Origin: Rhodosporidiobolus odoratus
Lineage: Eukaryota; Basidiomycota; Microbotryomycetes; Sporidiobolales; Sporidiobolaceae
Length of the DNA stretch: 64,000 nucleotides
Direction of reading: 5' to 3'
Assembly: GCA_034387635.1 (NCBI GenBank)
Contig: JAOANU010000019.1
Coordinates: forward strand, 296,228-360,227
The notes under the pieces were generated by a model. The model was given only the letters and a program-made list of their open reading frames with translations. It was not told where the DNA came from and did no database searches. This document shows, one piece after another, positions 20,975 through 30,920 of this stretch (its first letter is position 1; each line of letters opens with the position of its first letter). A program made the position numbers and the translations under genes.

Positions 20975-23775
20975 CTACTTCTGCAACTGGCTGCCTACAC
21001 TTGCCTTGCGAGAGTAGAACTGTGACGACACGGACGTTAGCATTATTGAGTGCCGACAACCGGTAGAAAGACAGGCAGACTCACCTCGTTCAATACCTTG
21101 GCGGGTATCCTGCTCAGCTGCTCGCGGGGGAAAGTACGGAGCAGACTCCAAGCCAAGTCGAGCGACTCAAAGATGGTGCGGTTCTCGTTGATACCCTGGT
21201 TGACGAACTCGTTCTCGAACCGTCCGAGGAATTCGAGGGCGAGCTGAAAAAGAGCGTTCAGTTAGGCTCGTTTCCTACGGGTCAAAGTCGCGGCGTACCT
21301 TCTCCTCCGTACTGAGAGCCTCCTCACCAACGACGGCTTTCATGGCGGCCGCATCCTTACCGATAGCGTAGAGAGAATACCTGAGCAAAGCGAAAGGAAC
21401 AGAGGGCGAAGAGGTGGGAGGGAACAGAACAAAAAAGGGCAGACGTTGACGCATGACGCTAGTCAGCAAGACAAGGACCCTTTGCATCGAAAGGAGAGCG
21501 ACGCACATTTGATTCGACACATCACCGTGATCTTTCCTCGTCAGCTTCTCACCAATGGCGGATTTCATGAGACGAGAGAGGGAAGGGAGGACGCTGCAGT
21601 AACCCTTCGTCAATGCCACAAGTCGAACGAGTTGGAGAGACTACGGAGACGCACTTGATAGGCGGGTAAATCTGCTTGTTGTGCAGTTGACGGTCGACCG
21701 AGATCTGTCCCTCCGTGATGTATCCGGTAAGATCGGGAATCGGGTGCGTGATGTCTGCACGAGAAGGTGTAATCAAAGAGCGGTCATCAGGAAGGACACC
21801 ACAGGCTGAGAGCGACAAAGTCCGAGAAAGAGAGGAAAAGCCGTCGCACCGTCATTCGGCATGGTAAGAATCGGAATCTGAGTAATAGACCCATTCCTTC
21901 CCTCAACCCGTCCCGCACGCTCATAGATGGTCGACAAATCCGTGTACATGTAGCCGGGGTACCCACGACGACCTGGTACTTCCTCGCGCGCAGCCGAGAC
22001 TTCACGGAGAGCGTCGGCATAGGAGGACATGTCGGTGAGGATGACGAGGACGTGCTTTTCGAGTTGGTAGGCAAAGTATTCGGCCGTGGTGAGAGCCAGA
22101 CGAGGGGTAATGATACGCTCGATGCTGCAGAAGAGAAGAGAGTCAGAAAGAGAGAAACAAGGACCAGAACAGGAAATCTTACGTCGGATCGTTGGCCAAG
22201 TTGAGGAAGAGGGAAACCCGATCCAAAGACCCATTTTCCTCGAAATCCGACCTGAAGAACCTTGCCGTCTCCATATTAACACCCATAGCAGCAAAGACGA
22301 TGGAGAAGTTGTCTTCGTGACCGTCATGAACACCCTTGGTCGGGGCGGCTTCGGGGTTGCGGTCGGTGGATTGCTTGTCGACGAGACCGGCTTGGCGACA
22401 GATTTGGGCGGCAATCTGCGGAAGCAACCGAAATGAGCCAGAGTCGCAATTGTGAGGGGAAAAGAAAGCACCTCATTGTGAGGCAAACCAGAAGCCGAGA
22501 AGATGGGAATCTTTTGTCCACGCGCAATCGAGTTCATCGTATCGATGGTCGAGATACCGGTCTGGATCATCTCCTCCGGGTAGATACGCGAGTAAGGGTT
22601 GATCGGCGAACCGTTGATGTCGAGGTACTCTTCGGCAAAGACCTTGGGACCCTTGTCGATGGGGTTACCGGAACCGTTGAAGATACGGCCGAGCATGTCT
22701 TCGGAAACGGGTAGACGCATGGAGGAACCGGTGAACTCGACGTGGGTTGCGTTGACGTCGATGCCGGAAGTACCCTCGAAGACCTGAACAATAGCCTTGC
22801 GACCAGAGACTTCGAGGACTTGACCCCCACGAACGGTTCCATCCGGCAGAGTAAGTTGCACAATCTGCGAGAAGGGCAAGAAGGTGATTAGGTCGACTAG
22901 CGCAGCGATTTGAGAAAGGTCAGGCTCACCTCGTTGTACGACGGGAACTTGACATTGTCGAGGACGACCAGAGGACCTACGGGACAAGACTCTCAGTACT
23001 GAGAGCGAGTATGTTGAGTGATTGTGCCGGGGCCATCCAGCCGGCTCGTCTCGTATCCTGAAAACCACGAAGATGCGCGCTTCCAGCTGCCCGTCCGTCG
23101 TATACGCCCTTCGCCCCCGGGCTGGGATCCCGCCCGCCCTAGAGAAGTTTGAGGTCTTGCAGCCGTTTGGGCAGGCCGAGAATGGATAAGGAGCGCCCAA
23201 GACTGACCATTGACGGCGGACACGGTGCGGTAGTCCAAGCGAGGATTGACGTCGTAGCGCCTGACGGCAGCGGAGGCGTTGAGGCTGAGGAAGTAGGAGC
23301 GTGATGTAGCGCAGTTATGGCGGGAGGATACATGAGGGGCCGGCGGGGAGTGAAAGGAGAGTGCGGGTGGGGGAGGAGGGAAGATGAGGGTCGCATCGGC
23401 GGGCCATAGTGGTGCATGCGGGAGCAAGGGGCATCAGTCGCTGTACTGTGCGAGGTCATGCGTGGCTGCCGATGGCCCAGCTAGACTGTGGAGTTGCAGG
23501 GTGTCTCTGGTCGCCCTCCGATGACGGGCGTGCCAGGGGCTGCTGCGCTCGTCGTCGCAGGCAAGACAGCTTGACAGTGTCCCGGGGAGTATTGCGTGTA
23601 GTACATCGACGAGTCTGACTGATTAAGGCACTGGCTGAGAGTGTTATTGCTGAGTTGCCCCCCTCCACTGCAAGTACCCTCCGCCCGAACCATCGCTCCT
23701 CTCACTCAGTGTAGGTGGAGAAGTGACTGACTTGAATGCTTCTTTATCCGAGATCCTAGGGTCGTGTGGTGCCAT
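20975..23775 (-). CDS. VMA2: V-type proton ATPase catalytic-sector subunit B
   Basis: Subunit B forms the non-catalytic nucleotide-binding half of the V1 hexamer that drives vacuolar acidification. Eleven exons in transcript order: 23775-23732, 23284-23208, 22976-22930, 22864-22472, 22415-22183, 22124-21850, 21754-21655, 21593-21507, 21380-21299, 21243-21085 and 21019-20975. The sum is 513 residues, the usual family size, with every phase consistent. Motifs: [14 protein letters not shown] at the start, [60 protein letters not shown] (the P-loop position, lacking GKT as expected for B), [20 protein letters not shown], and [17 protein letters not shown]. The 450-nt first intron and the ATG at 23775 are supported by the conserved N-terminus. 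No defects seen. Confidence 0.97.
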
Positions 23776-24799
23776 CTTGTAAGTGTCAAGCGAAGAGATC
23801 AAAGTGGGGGAAACTTGAACAGGAGGAGCGAAACTCGCTTGGCTCCCCTCGTCTCGTCATCAGATTGCTAAGGGCCCTGCTAACCTAGGGCATATCCGAG
23901 ATCACGCTCTGCTGCAGCCTACAGTCAATACTGCCGTCTCCACGCCCTCATCGCGATTCTCTCCTCCTTCACCACATCCTCCTCCTTCTCCCTACACCCT
24001 CCAGTACAAGTAAAGAGTGCCTCACCTGCACCCCTCAGCTTTGGGTCAGAGCCCCACTCGCCGACACCGCAGCTTGGCCGCCTCGCACACGCCGCCTCGC
24101 AGCCGTCTCCACCCTTTTTTCTTCCCGCCCTCCTGCCGACCTATTCCTCCCGTCGCCACACCACCTGTCCCCGTTGCTAATTCGGCACTCAAACTTGCAA
24201 ATCAAGTGCCCTGGCTGCCGTGATCCTGTCGTCTACGCCCGTCACGGCCCAAGACCTGCCAAAACCTAGGCAGGAAAAAAAGACAATGGTGTTGTTGCGG
24301 GGGCGCTGCAAGGGCTGTACCCGCCGGCTTCACACGTTAATCTGCAGGGCTACCAGGTCGAGAAGGAATCACACTTTCAGCGACCGTGGACAAGCAAGAA
24401 GACGCCAGTGGGTAGAGAGGCTACTGAGGAAAACGGTATAGCGGAGGTCTAGCCTCATGATCGCGATTCTCTGCCTTCCGAGCGATGGTACATGTAGTAG
24501 CTCTGTCTCTTCTGTGACCGGCCGGTAGCCCGGTCATCTGCGCGTGCAAGCGATTTCCCCTTACGCACATGGGCTTTTCTCCCTTCCCCTCTCGCCTCCT
24601 CCCGTACGTTGCGCTTCGCTCCCGCCTCTGCCGCCTCTCTTAGCTGATTAGTCCTCTGGCTCGCTGCAGCATGGCTGTGTTCTTGCTGTATCACTGGCGT
24701 GAAAAGCTATTTGAAATGACCCTCGCTGCCCTGCTTTCGCGACCGAGTTTCTCCGTCCCTCCTCCGATCCTCAACCTCGCATCTCCATAGCAAGGAAGT
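23776..24799. other. Intergenic region upstream of VMA2
   Basis: About 1 kb with no supported gene. The VMA2-proximal 450 bp are pyrimidine-rich on the plus strand. Open frames of 68-79 codons have no motif. Confidence 0.5.
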
Positions 24800-25194
24800 A
24801 CCGCCACTACTCTCTCGAATCTGGCGAGCCCTCAGCCTCTCCTGACTCTCTGACCATTCACAAGGTCCCCGACGAAGCGTTAAACAAGGCCATCAATTTG
24901 CAGGAGAAACCCGCAGCAGAGCAGAACGCCCGGACAGCAGCAGAAGCGGATGTAGCGGCAGCAGAGTACGCGCTGATTGATGCTCAGGCGGCGAGGTTGA
25001 AAGAGGTTGAAAAAGTCAGGAAGAGGCAGGAGAAACTAGAGGGAGAGGCGCAAAAGGTCCCACCGTTGCAAGTGAGATTCAAAGGCTTCTTGCGCAGATG
25101 GTTGTGGCAAGGAGCGAGGGGGACGTCCTTCAGGCTCAGATGTTGACGGCTCGGGGACAGCTTGCTGCAGCTCAGTCTGGTACAAGTCGAGCAT
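24800..25194 (+). pseudogene. Interrupted coiled-coil remnant, possibly a transposase tail
   Basis: An open frame without a start codon carries SLESGEPSASPDSLTIHKVP then a charged coiled coil rich in Ala/Glu (AAEYALIDAQAARLKEVEK) to about 25050. A second frame then continues similar heptad sequence (EIQRLLAQMVVARSEGDVL, LTARGQLAAAQSG) to a stop near 25194, with no room for an intron between the two. That pattern indicates a frameshift. Fungal pogo/CENP-B type transposases often end in such a Ser-Pro then coiled-coil tail, so a truncated DNA transposon copy is a possible source. The copia element lies 20 bp downstream. Confidence 0.3.
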
Positions 25195-25213
25195 CACATT
25201 TCTGCTAGGAGTC

Positions 25214-25456
25214 TGTTGGAGTGAGAAGGAGAGGTACAGCGTTGTCTTCCCCCACTTCTCCCTACTCGTTAACCATAGTTGTATTAGATTACATTTGAGT
25301 TCTTATTCTCTTTTATAGTCTATAGTAGCCGGGCGAGGATCGGGGTTCTTCAGAAGCTCCTTTCCTTGTCCAGGCATGTCCATCGTTCCGGGTTGAGACT
25401 GCAACTACAGCTAACATTAGAAGCTCCTTTCCTTGTCCAGCCCTTTCGCGGCTACA
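25214..25456 (+). repeat. 5' LTR of copia element
   Basis: 243 bp, starting tgttggagtg and ending gcggctaca, nearly identical to 29629-29871. It contains an internal partial duplication: agaagctcctttccttgtcc occurs twice about 65 bp apart. It should carry the element's promoter; the AT-rich segment tttatagtctatagta is a plausible TATA region. Confidence 0.95.
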
Positions 25457-25476
25457 GATTCGCAGTCAGAAGGACC

Positions 25477-27762
25477 ATGGACAAGGACGACAAAGTCAAG
25501 ATTGCTCCCCTCGCTAGAGGCAACTACCCAACGTGGAGTTGGCGAGTCGAGCTACTTCTCAAGAAGCAAGGCACTTGGAAGATAGTGACCGGAGCTATGC
25601 CCCGTCCCGAGACGAGGGCGAGAACCACCCCCACTGCAGGCGAGCCCGCCACCGTCGGAGACCCCAAGACCGACCCCGAAGAGTGGGACGACTACAACGA
25701 GCGCGCCTACATCACCATTGCCCAGTACGTGAGCGACTTTGAGGCGAAGCGTATTCGAGGTGCGAAGACAGCAAAGGAGGCGTGGGACGCTCTCAAGGCG
25801 GCGCATGTGCTAGGCGGCGTGGCCGGAGAAATGGCGGCGTTGGACAAGCTGGTAAGGACAAGGTTGGAAGAGGACGGCGACCCTCAAACGTTCGTAGTCG
25901 ACTTCTTCGACGCCGTCGAGGATGCCGCTCGACTCGACTCCTTCCTCGTCGACCCAAAGGCGCAACCCCTCCTATCCGCCCTATTCTTACACGCCCTACC
26001 ACCATCCTACCGAGACTGGAAGGGCGCCCTCACCGCACGCCATGCCGAAGACAGCAAGAAGCTGGACCCACTCGCCATCCGCGACCTCTTCTTCCTCGCT
26101 GAACACCAGCAGCGCACCGGCGACGGCACTGACCCGGCAACGAACAAGACCGGTGAAGCGGTCATGGCGACGGGCGTGACGTGTGGACACTGCGGGAAGA
26201 ACGGGCATGAGCAGGCGAAGTGCTGGGAGCTACATCCGGAGCAGGACCCTCGCAAGGCAGAGAATAGCGGGAAGAAGAAGAGTAGACGTGGGCGTACTGG
26301 TAACCGAGCCACTGTTGTCTGGTATACAGCCTCCTCGAACGAAAGTGAGAGTGAGAGTGAGAAAACCGACAGTGGCTCCTCTTCCTCTTCTTCCGACGAA
26401 GGGGTTGAGACGGCGGCGGCGACGATGGACCTCGATGATCGGTCCTGGTACGTCGACTCGGCCTGCACCAACCATACGACCCCCCACAAGGACTGGTTCG
26501 TCAGCTATCGTCCCCACTCTACGACCGTCTCCGTTGCCGACAACCGCGAAGTCAAAACGCTCGGCGTCGGCACCGTCCTACTCCGAACCAGCAACGGTGA
26601 TCGAATCAAACTCACCGAAGTCTACCACACTCCGTCTATCCCCCTCAACCTCCTCTCCGTCGGCCAACTCAGCGACAAGGTCGACGTCGTCTTCTCCGGA
26701 AAATCCTGCGAGTTCAGAAACAAGGTCAACCACACCGTCATCGCGACCGCCTCTCAAGTCCGCCGTCGACTTTGGGCATTCTCCGGACGCGCGGTCGGCG
26801 GCGCGAGTGCCGCCAATGTCGTCCGTCGCGTCGACTCCGCCCCCTCCTCCTCTTCCACTCCGAATCCAGAGCGCGTCGAGCTCTTCCACCGGCGCCTCGG
26901 ACACCCTTCGTACAGCGTCATGTTAGAGATGGAGAAGGCCGGGCTCACCTCGTCGATCAAGCGTGCCGACATCCAAGAATGGTCGAAAATCAAGTGCGAG
27001 ACCTGCATCCAAGGGAAACAGGCGGCGACGCCCCTCGACCGCGACGAGCCGACCAAGGTCAAGAAACCCCTCGACCTAGTCGTTGCCGACGTGTGCGGGC
27101 CCATGCCGGTCGAATCCAAGGGCGGAGCGAGGTATCTTCTCGTTGTCGTCGACCGATGCTCGAGGTTCATGTGGACGTTCCCCCTGCGGCGCAAGTCGGA
27201 CGTCGAAGGTCAGCTCGAAGAATGGATGGAGATGATCCAAAACCACCGCGACCGCCGCATAAAAACGATACGCACCGACAACGGCAGCGAATTCACGTCG
27301 GCGAACTTCGAACGATACCTGCGACGCAAAGGCATCATGCATCAGTACTCAGTACCGGAAACTCCAGCGCAGAACGGTCAAGCCGAGCGCGCGAACCGCA
27401 CCCTCGACAACAAGATCGCCTGCCTCCTACTCGACGCCGATCTCCCTCCTTCCCTGTGGGCCGAAGCTGCACCAACCGCTACCTTCCAGCTCAACCGTAC
27501 CCCCTCTTCCGCCATCGAGCACCGAACCCCATACGAGGTGTTCTACAAGAAGAAACCAGACCTTACCGGCCTTCGTGTTTTCGGTGCGAAGGCTTGGTTG
27601 AAGGTGAAGTCACCTGCGAAATTCGGCAACAAGAGCCGTCAATGCGTGTTCTTAGGGTACGGTGAGGAAGCAGGGAGGAAGGCCTACCGTCTGCTCGACC
27701 TCAGCGGCGGGCGGCGGCGGCGTTGCAGCCAAAATCGTCTACGGTCGAGACGTTGTCTTTGA
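25477..27762 (+). CDS. Copia Gag, protease and integrase reading frame
   Basis: The first ATG after the LTR is at 25477; the frame is open further back into the LTR but without ATG. About 761 residues. Gag part: NYPTWSWRVELLLKKQGTW and a UBN2-like helical region, then a CCHC zinc knuckle CGHCGKNGHEQAKC near residue 235. An acidic Ser/Glu linker follows. The protease has WYVDSACTNHTT, with Ala where most copia proteases have Gly. Then the pre-integrase zinc region (FHRRLGHPSY, CETCIQGKQ) and the integrase core with the DDE triad: ADVCGPM, RTDNGSEF and QNGQAERANRTL. The frame ends about 40 codons after the integrase C-terminal segment FLGYGEEAGRKAYRLLD because of a frame change in a GGC tract at 27704-27722. 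Replicative cycle: reverse transcription in cytoplasmic particles, then integration. Confidence 0.93.
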   Translation: MDKDDKVKIAPLARGNYPTWSWRVELLLKKQGTWKIVTGAMPRPETRARTTPTAGEPATVGDPKTDPEEWDDYNERAYITIAQYVSDFEAKRIRGAKTAKEAWDALKAAHVLGGVAGEMAALDKLVRTRLEEDGDPQTFVVDFFDAVEDAARLDSFLVDPKAQPLLSALFLHALPPSYRDWKGALTARHAEDSKKLDPLAIRDLFFLAEHQQRTGDGTDPATNKTGEAVMATGVTCGHCGKNGHEQAKCWELHPEQDPRKAENSGKKKSRRGRTGNRATVVWYTASSNESESESEKTDSGSSSSSSDEGVETAAATMDLDDRSWYVDSACTNHTTPHKDWFVSYRPHSTTVSVADNREVKTLGVGTVLLRTSNGDRIKLTEVYHTPSIPLNLLSVGQLSDKVDVVFSGKSCEFRNKVNHTVIATASQVRRRLWAFSGRAVGGASAANVVRRVDSAPSSSSTPNPERVELFHRRLGHPSYSVMLEMEKAGLTSSIKRADIQEWSKIKCETCIQGKQAATPLDRDEPTKVKKPLDLVVADVCGPMPVESKGGARYLLVVVDRCSRFMWTFPLRRKSDVEGQLEEWMEMIQNHRDRRIKTIRTDNGSEFTSANFERYLRRKGIMHQYSVPETPAQNGQAERANRTLDNKIACLLLDADLPPSLWAEAAPTATFQLNRTPSSAIEHRTPYEVFYKKKPDLTGLRVFGAKAWLKVKSPAKFGNKSRQCVFLGYGEEAGRKAYRLLDLSGGRRRRCSQNRLRSRRCL

Positions 27763-29617
27763 CGAGGCTAAGGTCGAGGAGAAGGTAGTTAGTGAGGTAG
27801 ACGGCAAGAAGAGGAAGGAAACGAAGACGGCGGAAGACGAGGAAGAAGAAGAGTCGAACGAGAAGGGCAGCGGAGCCAGTGAGGACAGCGGGAGCACGTC
27901 GGACAGCGGGAGCTCGAGCACCGCCGAAGAAATGCCAACCAACAGGACGACCCGAGGAAGGGGCCTACCGGCAGGACACTGGGCGCAAGTCGAAGGGAGA
28001 AAAAGGGCGGCGGCAGTCTTCGCTACTGTGGAGAACAGGAACCAAGGCAAGTCAGCAACCAATTTCCGACCCCCTCCAGTCGTTCCCGAGTCCCTCAAGG
28101 CGGCGCTCACCTCGCCATACGCTGCCGAATGGCGAACCGCCATGGAATCCGAACTCGCATCCCTCAAATCCCAGAATGTTTTCACCAAAGTCCCTCTCCC
28201 TCCCGGTCGACGCGCCATCGGCACGAAGTGGGTCTTCGCACTCAAACGCAACGTAAGCGGCGAAGTCGAGCGCTTCAAAGCTCGTCTCGTCGTACAAGGA
28301 TTCCGCCAAGTACCCGGCGTCGACTTCTTCGAATCCTACTCCCCCACGACCAAGATGGAGACGGTGAAGATCCTCCTTACCATTGTCGCCGTGGAAAACC
28401 TTCACGCCGAAATCCTCGACGCCAAGAACGCGTACACCCAGGCCGACCTCGTCGAAACCATCCACGTCCGTCAACCCCCCGCCTTTGAAGAGGGCGACGA
28501 AGTCTGGCACCTCCACAAGGCACTTTACGGTCTAATCCAAGCCGGAGCCGCATGGTACGGCACCCTCGATGCCTACTTCGACAAGATCAAAGTTGGCCAC
28601 GTTGACTCCGACCAATGTTTGTACGTGGGATGGAGGAAGGGGCACCGACTCATCGTCGTCGTGTCCGTAGACGACATGGTGGTCGCAGGCGAGAAGGAGG
28701 TGGTGAAGTGGTTTATCGTGGAGATGAAGAAGAGGTTTACGCTCGATGAGCGCGGGGAATTGGGGAACGGGAAGGGACTGCTGCTGGGGATGGAAGTGAA
28801 GAGGGACCGTGGAGCTGGGACGATCTCGTTGTCGCAGAAGGTGGCGATTGGGAAGTTGGTCGAGACCTACGGGATGGAGGATGCGAAGGAGGTGAGTACG
28901 CCCCTTCAGCACGGTTTAACCCTCCTTCCGAACGACGGGAAAACCACCGAACAGCCGTATCGTAAACTCGTTGGCTCCCTCGGCTACCTCGTCCACACTC
29001 GCCCCGAAATCTCCTTCGCTGTCGGCCTACTCGGACGCTTCTCCGCTAACCCCTCCGACGAACATTTCAACGTCGCGAAGGGAGTCCTCCGATATCTAAA
29101 GGGGACTCAAACTTACGGTCTAGTCCTTGGGGGCTCCCCTAACTCACCAATCACCGAAGCGTGGACCGACTCCGACTATGCCGGCGACAAAGCGGACCGG
29201 AAGTCGACCAGCGGGTTCTTAGTGAAAGCGTTCGGATCCGTCGTCGTCTGCGCCAGTAAGAAACAAAAGACCATCAGCACATCCACTCTCCATGCCGAAA
29301 CCGCCGCCCTATCCTCTACCGCCCGCTCCGTCGTCTGGACGCGCGACACCCTCCAGTCCTTAGGGTACTCGACTCCGACGACGACCATCCATTCCGATAA
29401 CCAAGGTACCATCTCCACCATCCTCAGCGGTGCGAGAACGGAGGCAACTAAACACATCGCGGTTACGCACCTCTACACCCGCGAGCAAGTCCTGGACGAG
29501 GTCGTTTCCCTCAAGTACATTCCGAGCGACCGTAACACGGCGGACATCTTGACCAAGGCGATAGCGAGGGACGCGTTTGTGAGGCACAGGGACTCGTTGG
29601 GCGTGAGGGAAGTCTAG
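27662..29617 (+). CDS. Copia reverse transcriptase and RNase H reading frame
   Basis: Continues the polyprotein in the next frame (+1 relative to the upstream frame); the overlap with it is about 100 bp. The segment has no ATG start of its own that would be expected to be used, so expression needs a frameshift or this copy is damaged. After an acidic linker with a run of Glu/Ser, RT begins WRTAMESELASLKSQNVF and IGTKWVFALKRNVSGEVERF, then YSPTTKMETVKILL, AKNAYTQADL, ALYGLIQAGAAWYG and the catalytic VSVDDMVVAG. RNase H carries TDSDYAGDKADRKSTSGF, HAETAAL, HSDNQGTIS and PSDRNTADILTKA. It stops at 29615-29617, 11 bases before the 3' LTR. Confidence 0.93.
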   Translation: MRKQGGRPTVCSTSAAGGGGVAAKIVYGRDVVFDEAKVEEKVVSEVDGKKRKETKTAEDEEEEESNEKGSGASEDSGSTSDSGSSSTAEEMPTNRTTRGRGLPAGHWAQVEGRKRAAAVFATVENRNQGKSATNFRPPPVVPESLKAALTSPYAAEWRTAMESELASLKSQNVFTKVPLPPGRRAIGTKWVFALKRNVSGEVERFKARLVVQGFRQVPGVDFFESYSPTTKMETVKILLTIVAVENLHAEILDAKNAYTQADLVETIHVRQPPAFEEGDEVWHLHKALYGLIQAGAAWYGTLDAYFDKIKVGHVDSDQCLYVGWRKGHRLIVVVSVDDMVVAGEKEVVKWFIVEMKKRFTLDERGELGNGKGLLLGMEVKRDRGAGTISLSQKVAIGKLVETYGMEDAKEVSTPLQHGLTLLPNDGKTTEQPYRKLVGSLGYLVHTRPEISFAVGLLGRFSANPSDEHFNVAKGVLRYLKGTQTYGLVLGGSPNSPITEAWTDSDYAGDKADRKSTSGFLVKAFGSVVVCASKKQKTISTSTLHAETAALSSTARSVVWTRDTLQSLGYSTPTTTIHSDNQGTISTILSGARTEATKHIAVTHLYTREQVLDEVVSLKYIPSDRNTADILTKAIARDAFVRHRDSLGVREV

Positions 29618-29628
29618 CTGAGCGGGAG

Positions 29629-29871
29629 TGTTGGAGTGAGAAGGAGAGGTACAGCGTTGTCTTCCCCCACTTCTCCCTACTCGTTAACCATAGTTGTATT
29701 AGATTACATTTGAGTTCTTATTCTCTTTTATAGTCTATAGTAGCCGGGCGAGGATCGGGGTTCTTCAGAAGCTCCTTTCCTTGTCCAGGCATGTCCATCG
29801 TTCCGGGTTGAGACTGCAACTACAGCTAACATTAGAAGCTCCTTCCCTTGTCCAGCCCTTTCGCGGCTACA
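29629..29871 (+). repeat. 3' LTR of copia element
   Basis: 243 bp, identical in length to the 5' LTR. The one difference seen is near the right end (ccttcccttg here, cctttccttg in the 5' copy). It is followed by the target duplication gagtc. Confidence 0.95.
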
Positions 29872-29876
29872 GAGTC

Positions 29877-30920
29877 TACACGCTTTCCTGAACCTACAGG
29901 GTGGGAGACATCCTCGCTCTGGTGTTTCCTTCAGAGATTGACTTGCAACGAAAGAGACCCACGTTAGTCTGAGTCTGTAAAGTGAGCAGCTCAGCCATTA
30001 TCTGTCACCAGTAGAGAGAAACAGGTGGGACTTACAGAGGAAAGCTAGGCCGTGAGGGAATTGGAAGGAGTGCAAGGCGTACCAGGCTCAAGCCAAAGCG
30101 AGTCCAGTTGCCAAGCGAGGGGGAGGAGGATGGAAGTCTTGCTCGTGTAGTTTCTCCCCGCTACGAGAGAAAGTAACAGTGATTCGAGTGTAGATTCCAA
30201 GAACGATGAGGGAAGGGGTAGTAGCGGTGAGGAGAACCAAATTCTACAGTCCGCTGCACTCCCATCTCGAGGCGACCGATCACTCAACTTCATGTCTCAT
30301 CTTAGCGAGAGAGAAGGTCCGTCTGCAGGCTGCAAGAGCGGGTCAAGGAAGGGTCTGATCAAGATAGAAGAGGCAGGGATAGAAAGGAGGGAGATGAGAG
30401 GATGTGGAGGGAAAAGGACTTAACGGGAAAATCAAATGGGATAGGTAGTTCGCCTAGCAAGGAGGGTCAAGGCGGATTGCACCATGTCAACTGCAGCAGA
30501 TTGTCAGAGGTCAGCATCAAAACCGATAATAAGGAGGAAAGGCATGACTCACAGGTGTAACAATGACCCTGAGCACGATGGAGAGAGGGGGAGATGGATG
30601 CAACCAGGGATGACACTACAGAGACAGGAGTCATGTCAGCAGTCTGTTCACGAGAGGCAGGCAGAGGGAGTGAAGGAAGGAGGAGGAGGGGGAACTTAGT
30701 GGAGAAATCTGACTCCCTTTGATAGGAGAGCCAGAGGTATGAGGTGCAGTGTGGAGAAGGAATGAGAGTGAGAAAACCCCGTCGCTCTTGCCTTTACAGT
30801 CTAGTCTGACCTCCTGTCTCCGGTAACTCCGTGACCTTCTCACTCCCCTCTTCTCGGGTTTCGCCTCTCCCACCCTTCTCCCCTCTGTCCTCCCCTTTTG
30901 CTCACTTCCACCAGAGCAAC
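29877..30920. other. Intergenic region right of the retrotransposon
   Basis: About 1 kb with purine-rich plus-strand composition and no supported gene. Right part becomes pyrimidine-rich before the start codon of the next plus-strand gene at 30921, consistent with a promoter and 5' UTR. Confidence 0.5.

Larger units (their letters stand above)
25209..29876 (+). mobile_element. Ty1/copia-type LTR retrotransposon with 5-bp target duplication
   Basis: Complete structure: target duplication gagtc (25209-25213 and 29872-29876), 5' LTR 25214-25456, internal coding region, 3' LTR 29629-29871. The order protease, integrase, reverse transcriptase, RNase H is diagnostic of copia rather than gypsy elements. 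The LTRs begin tgttgg and end ctaca, 243 bp each, and differ at one visible base, which implies a recent insertion. The internal region is in two overlapping frames. A purine-rich stretch (gagcgggag) lies directly before the 3' LTR and fits a polypurine tract. The stretch between the 5' LTR and the first ATG is only 20 nt and contains no obvious tRNA-Met type primer site. Confidence 0.95.

Noticed and set aside
25477..29617. Reading the retroelement as a gypsy-type element or a retrovirus-like provirus
   Set aside because: Integrase lies before reverse transcriptase, and there is no envelope frame, which is the copia order.
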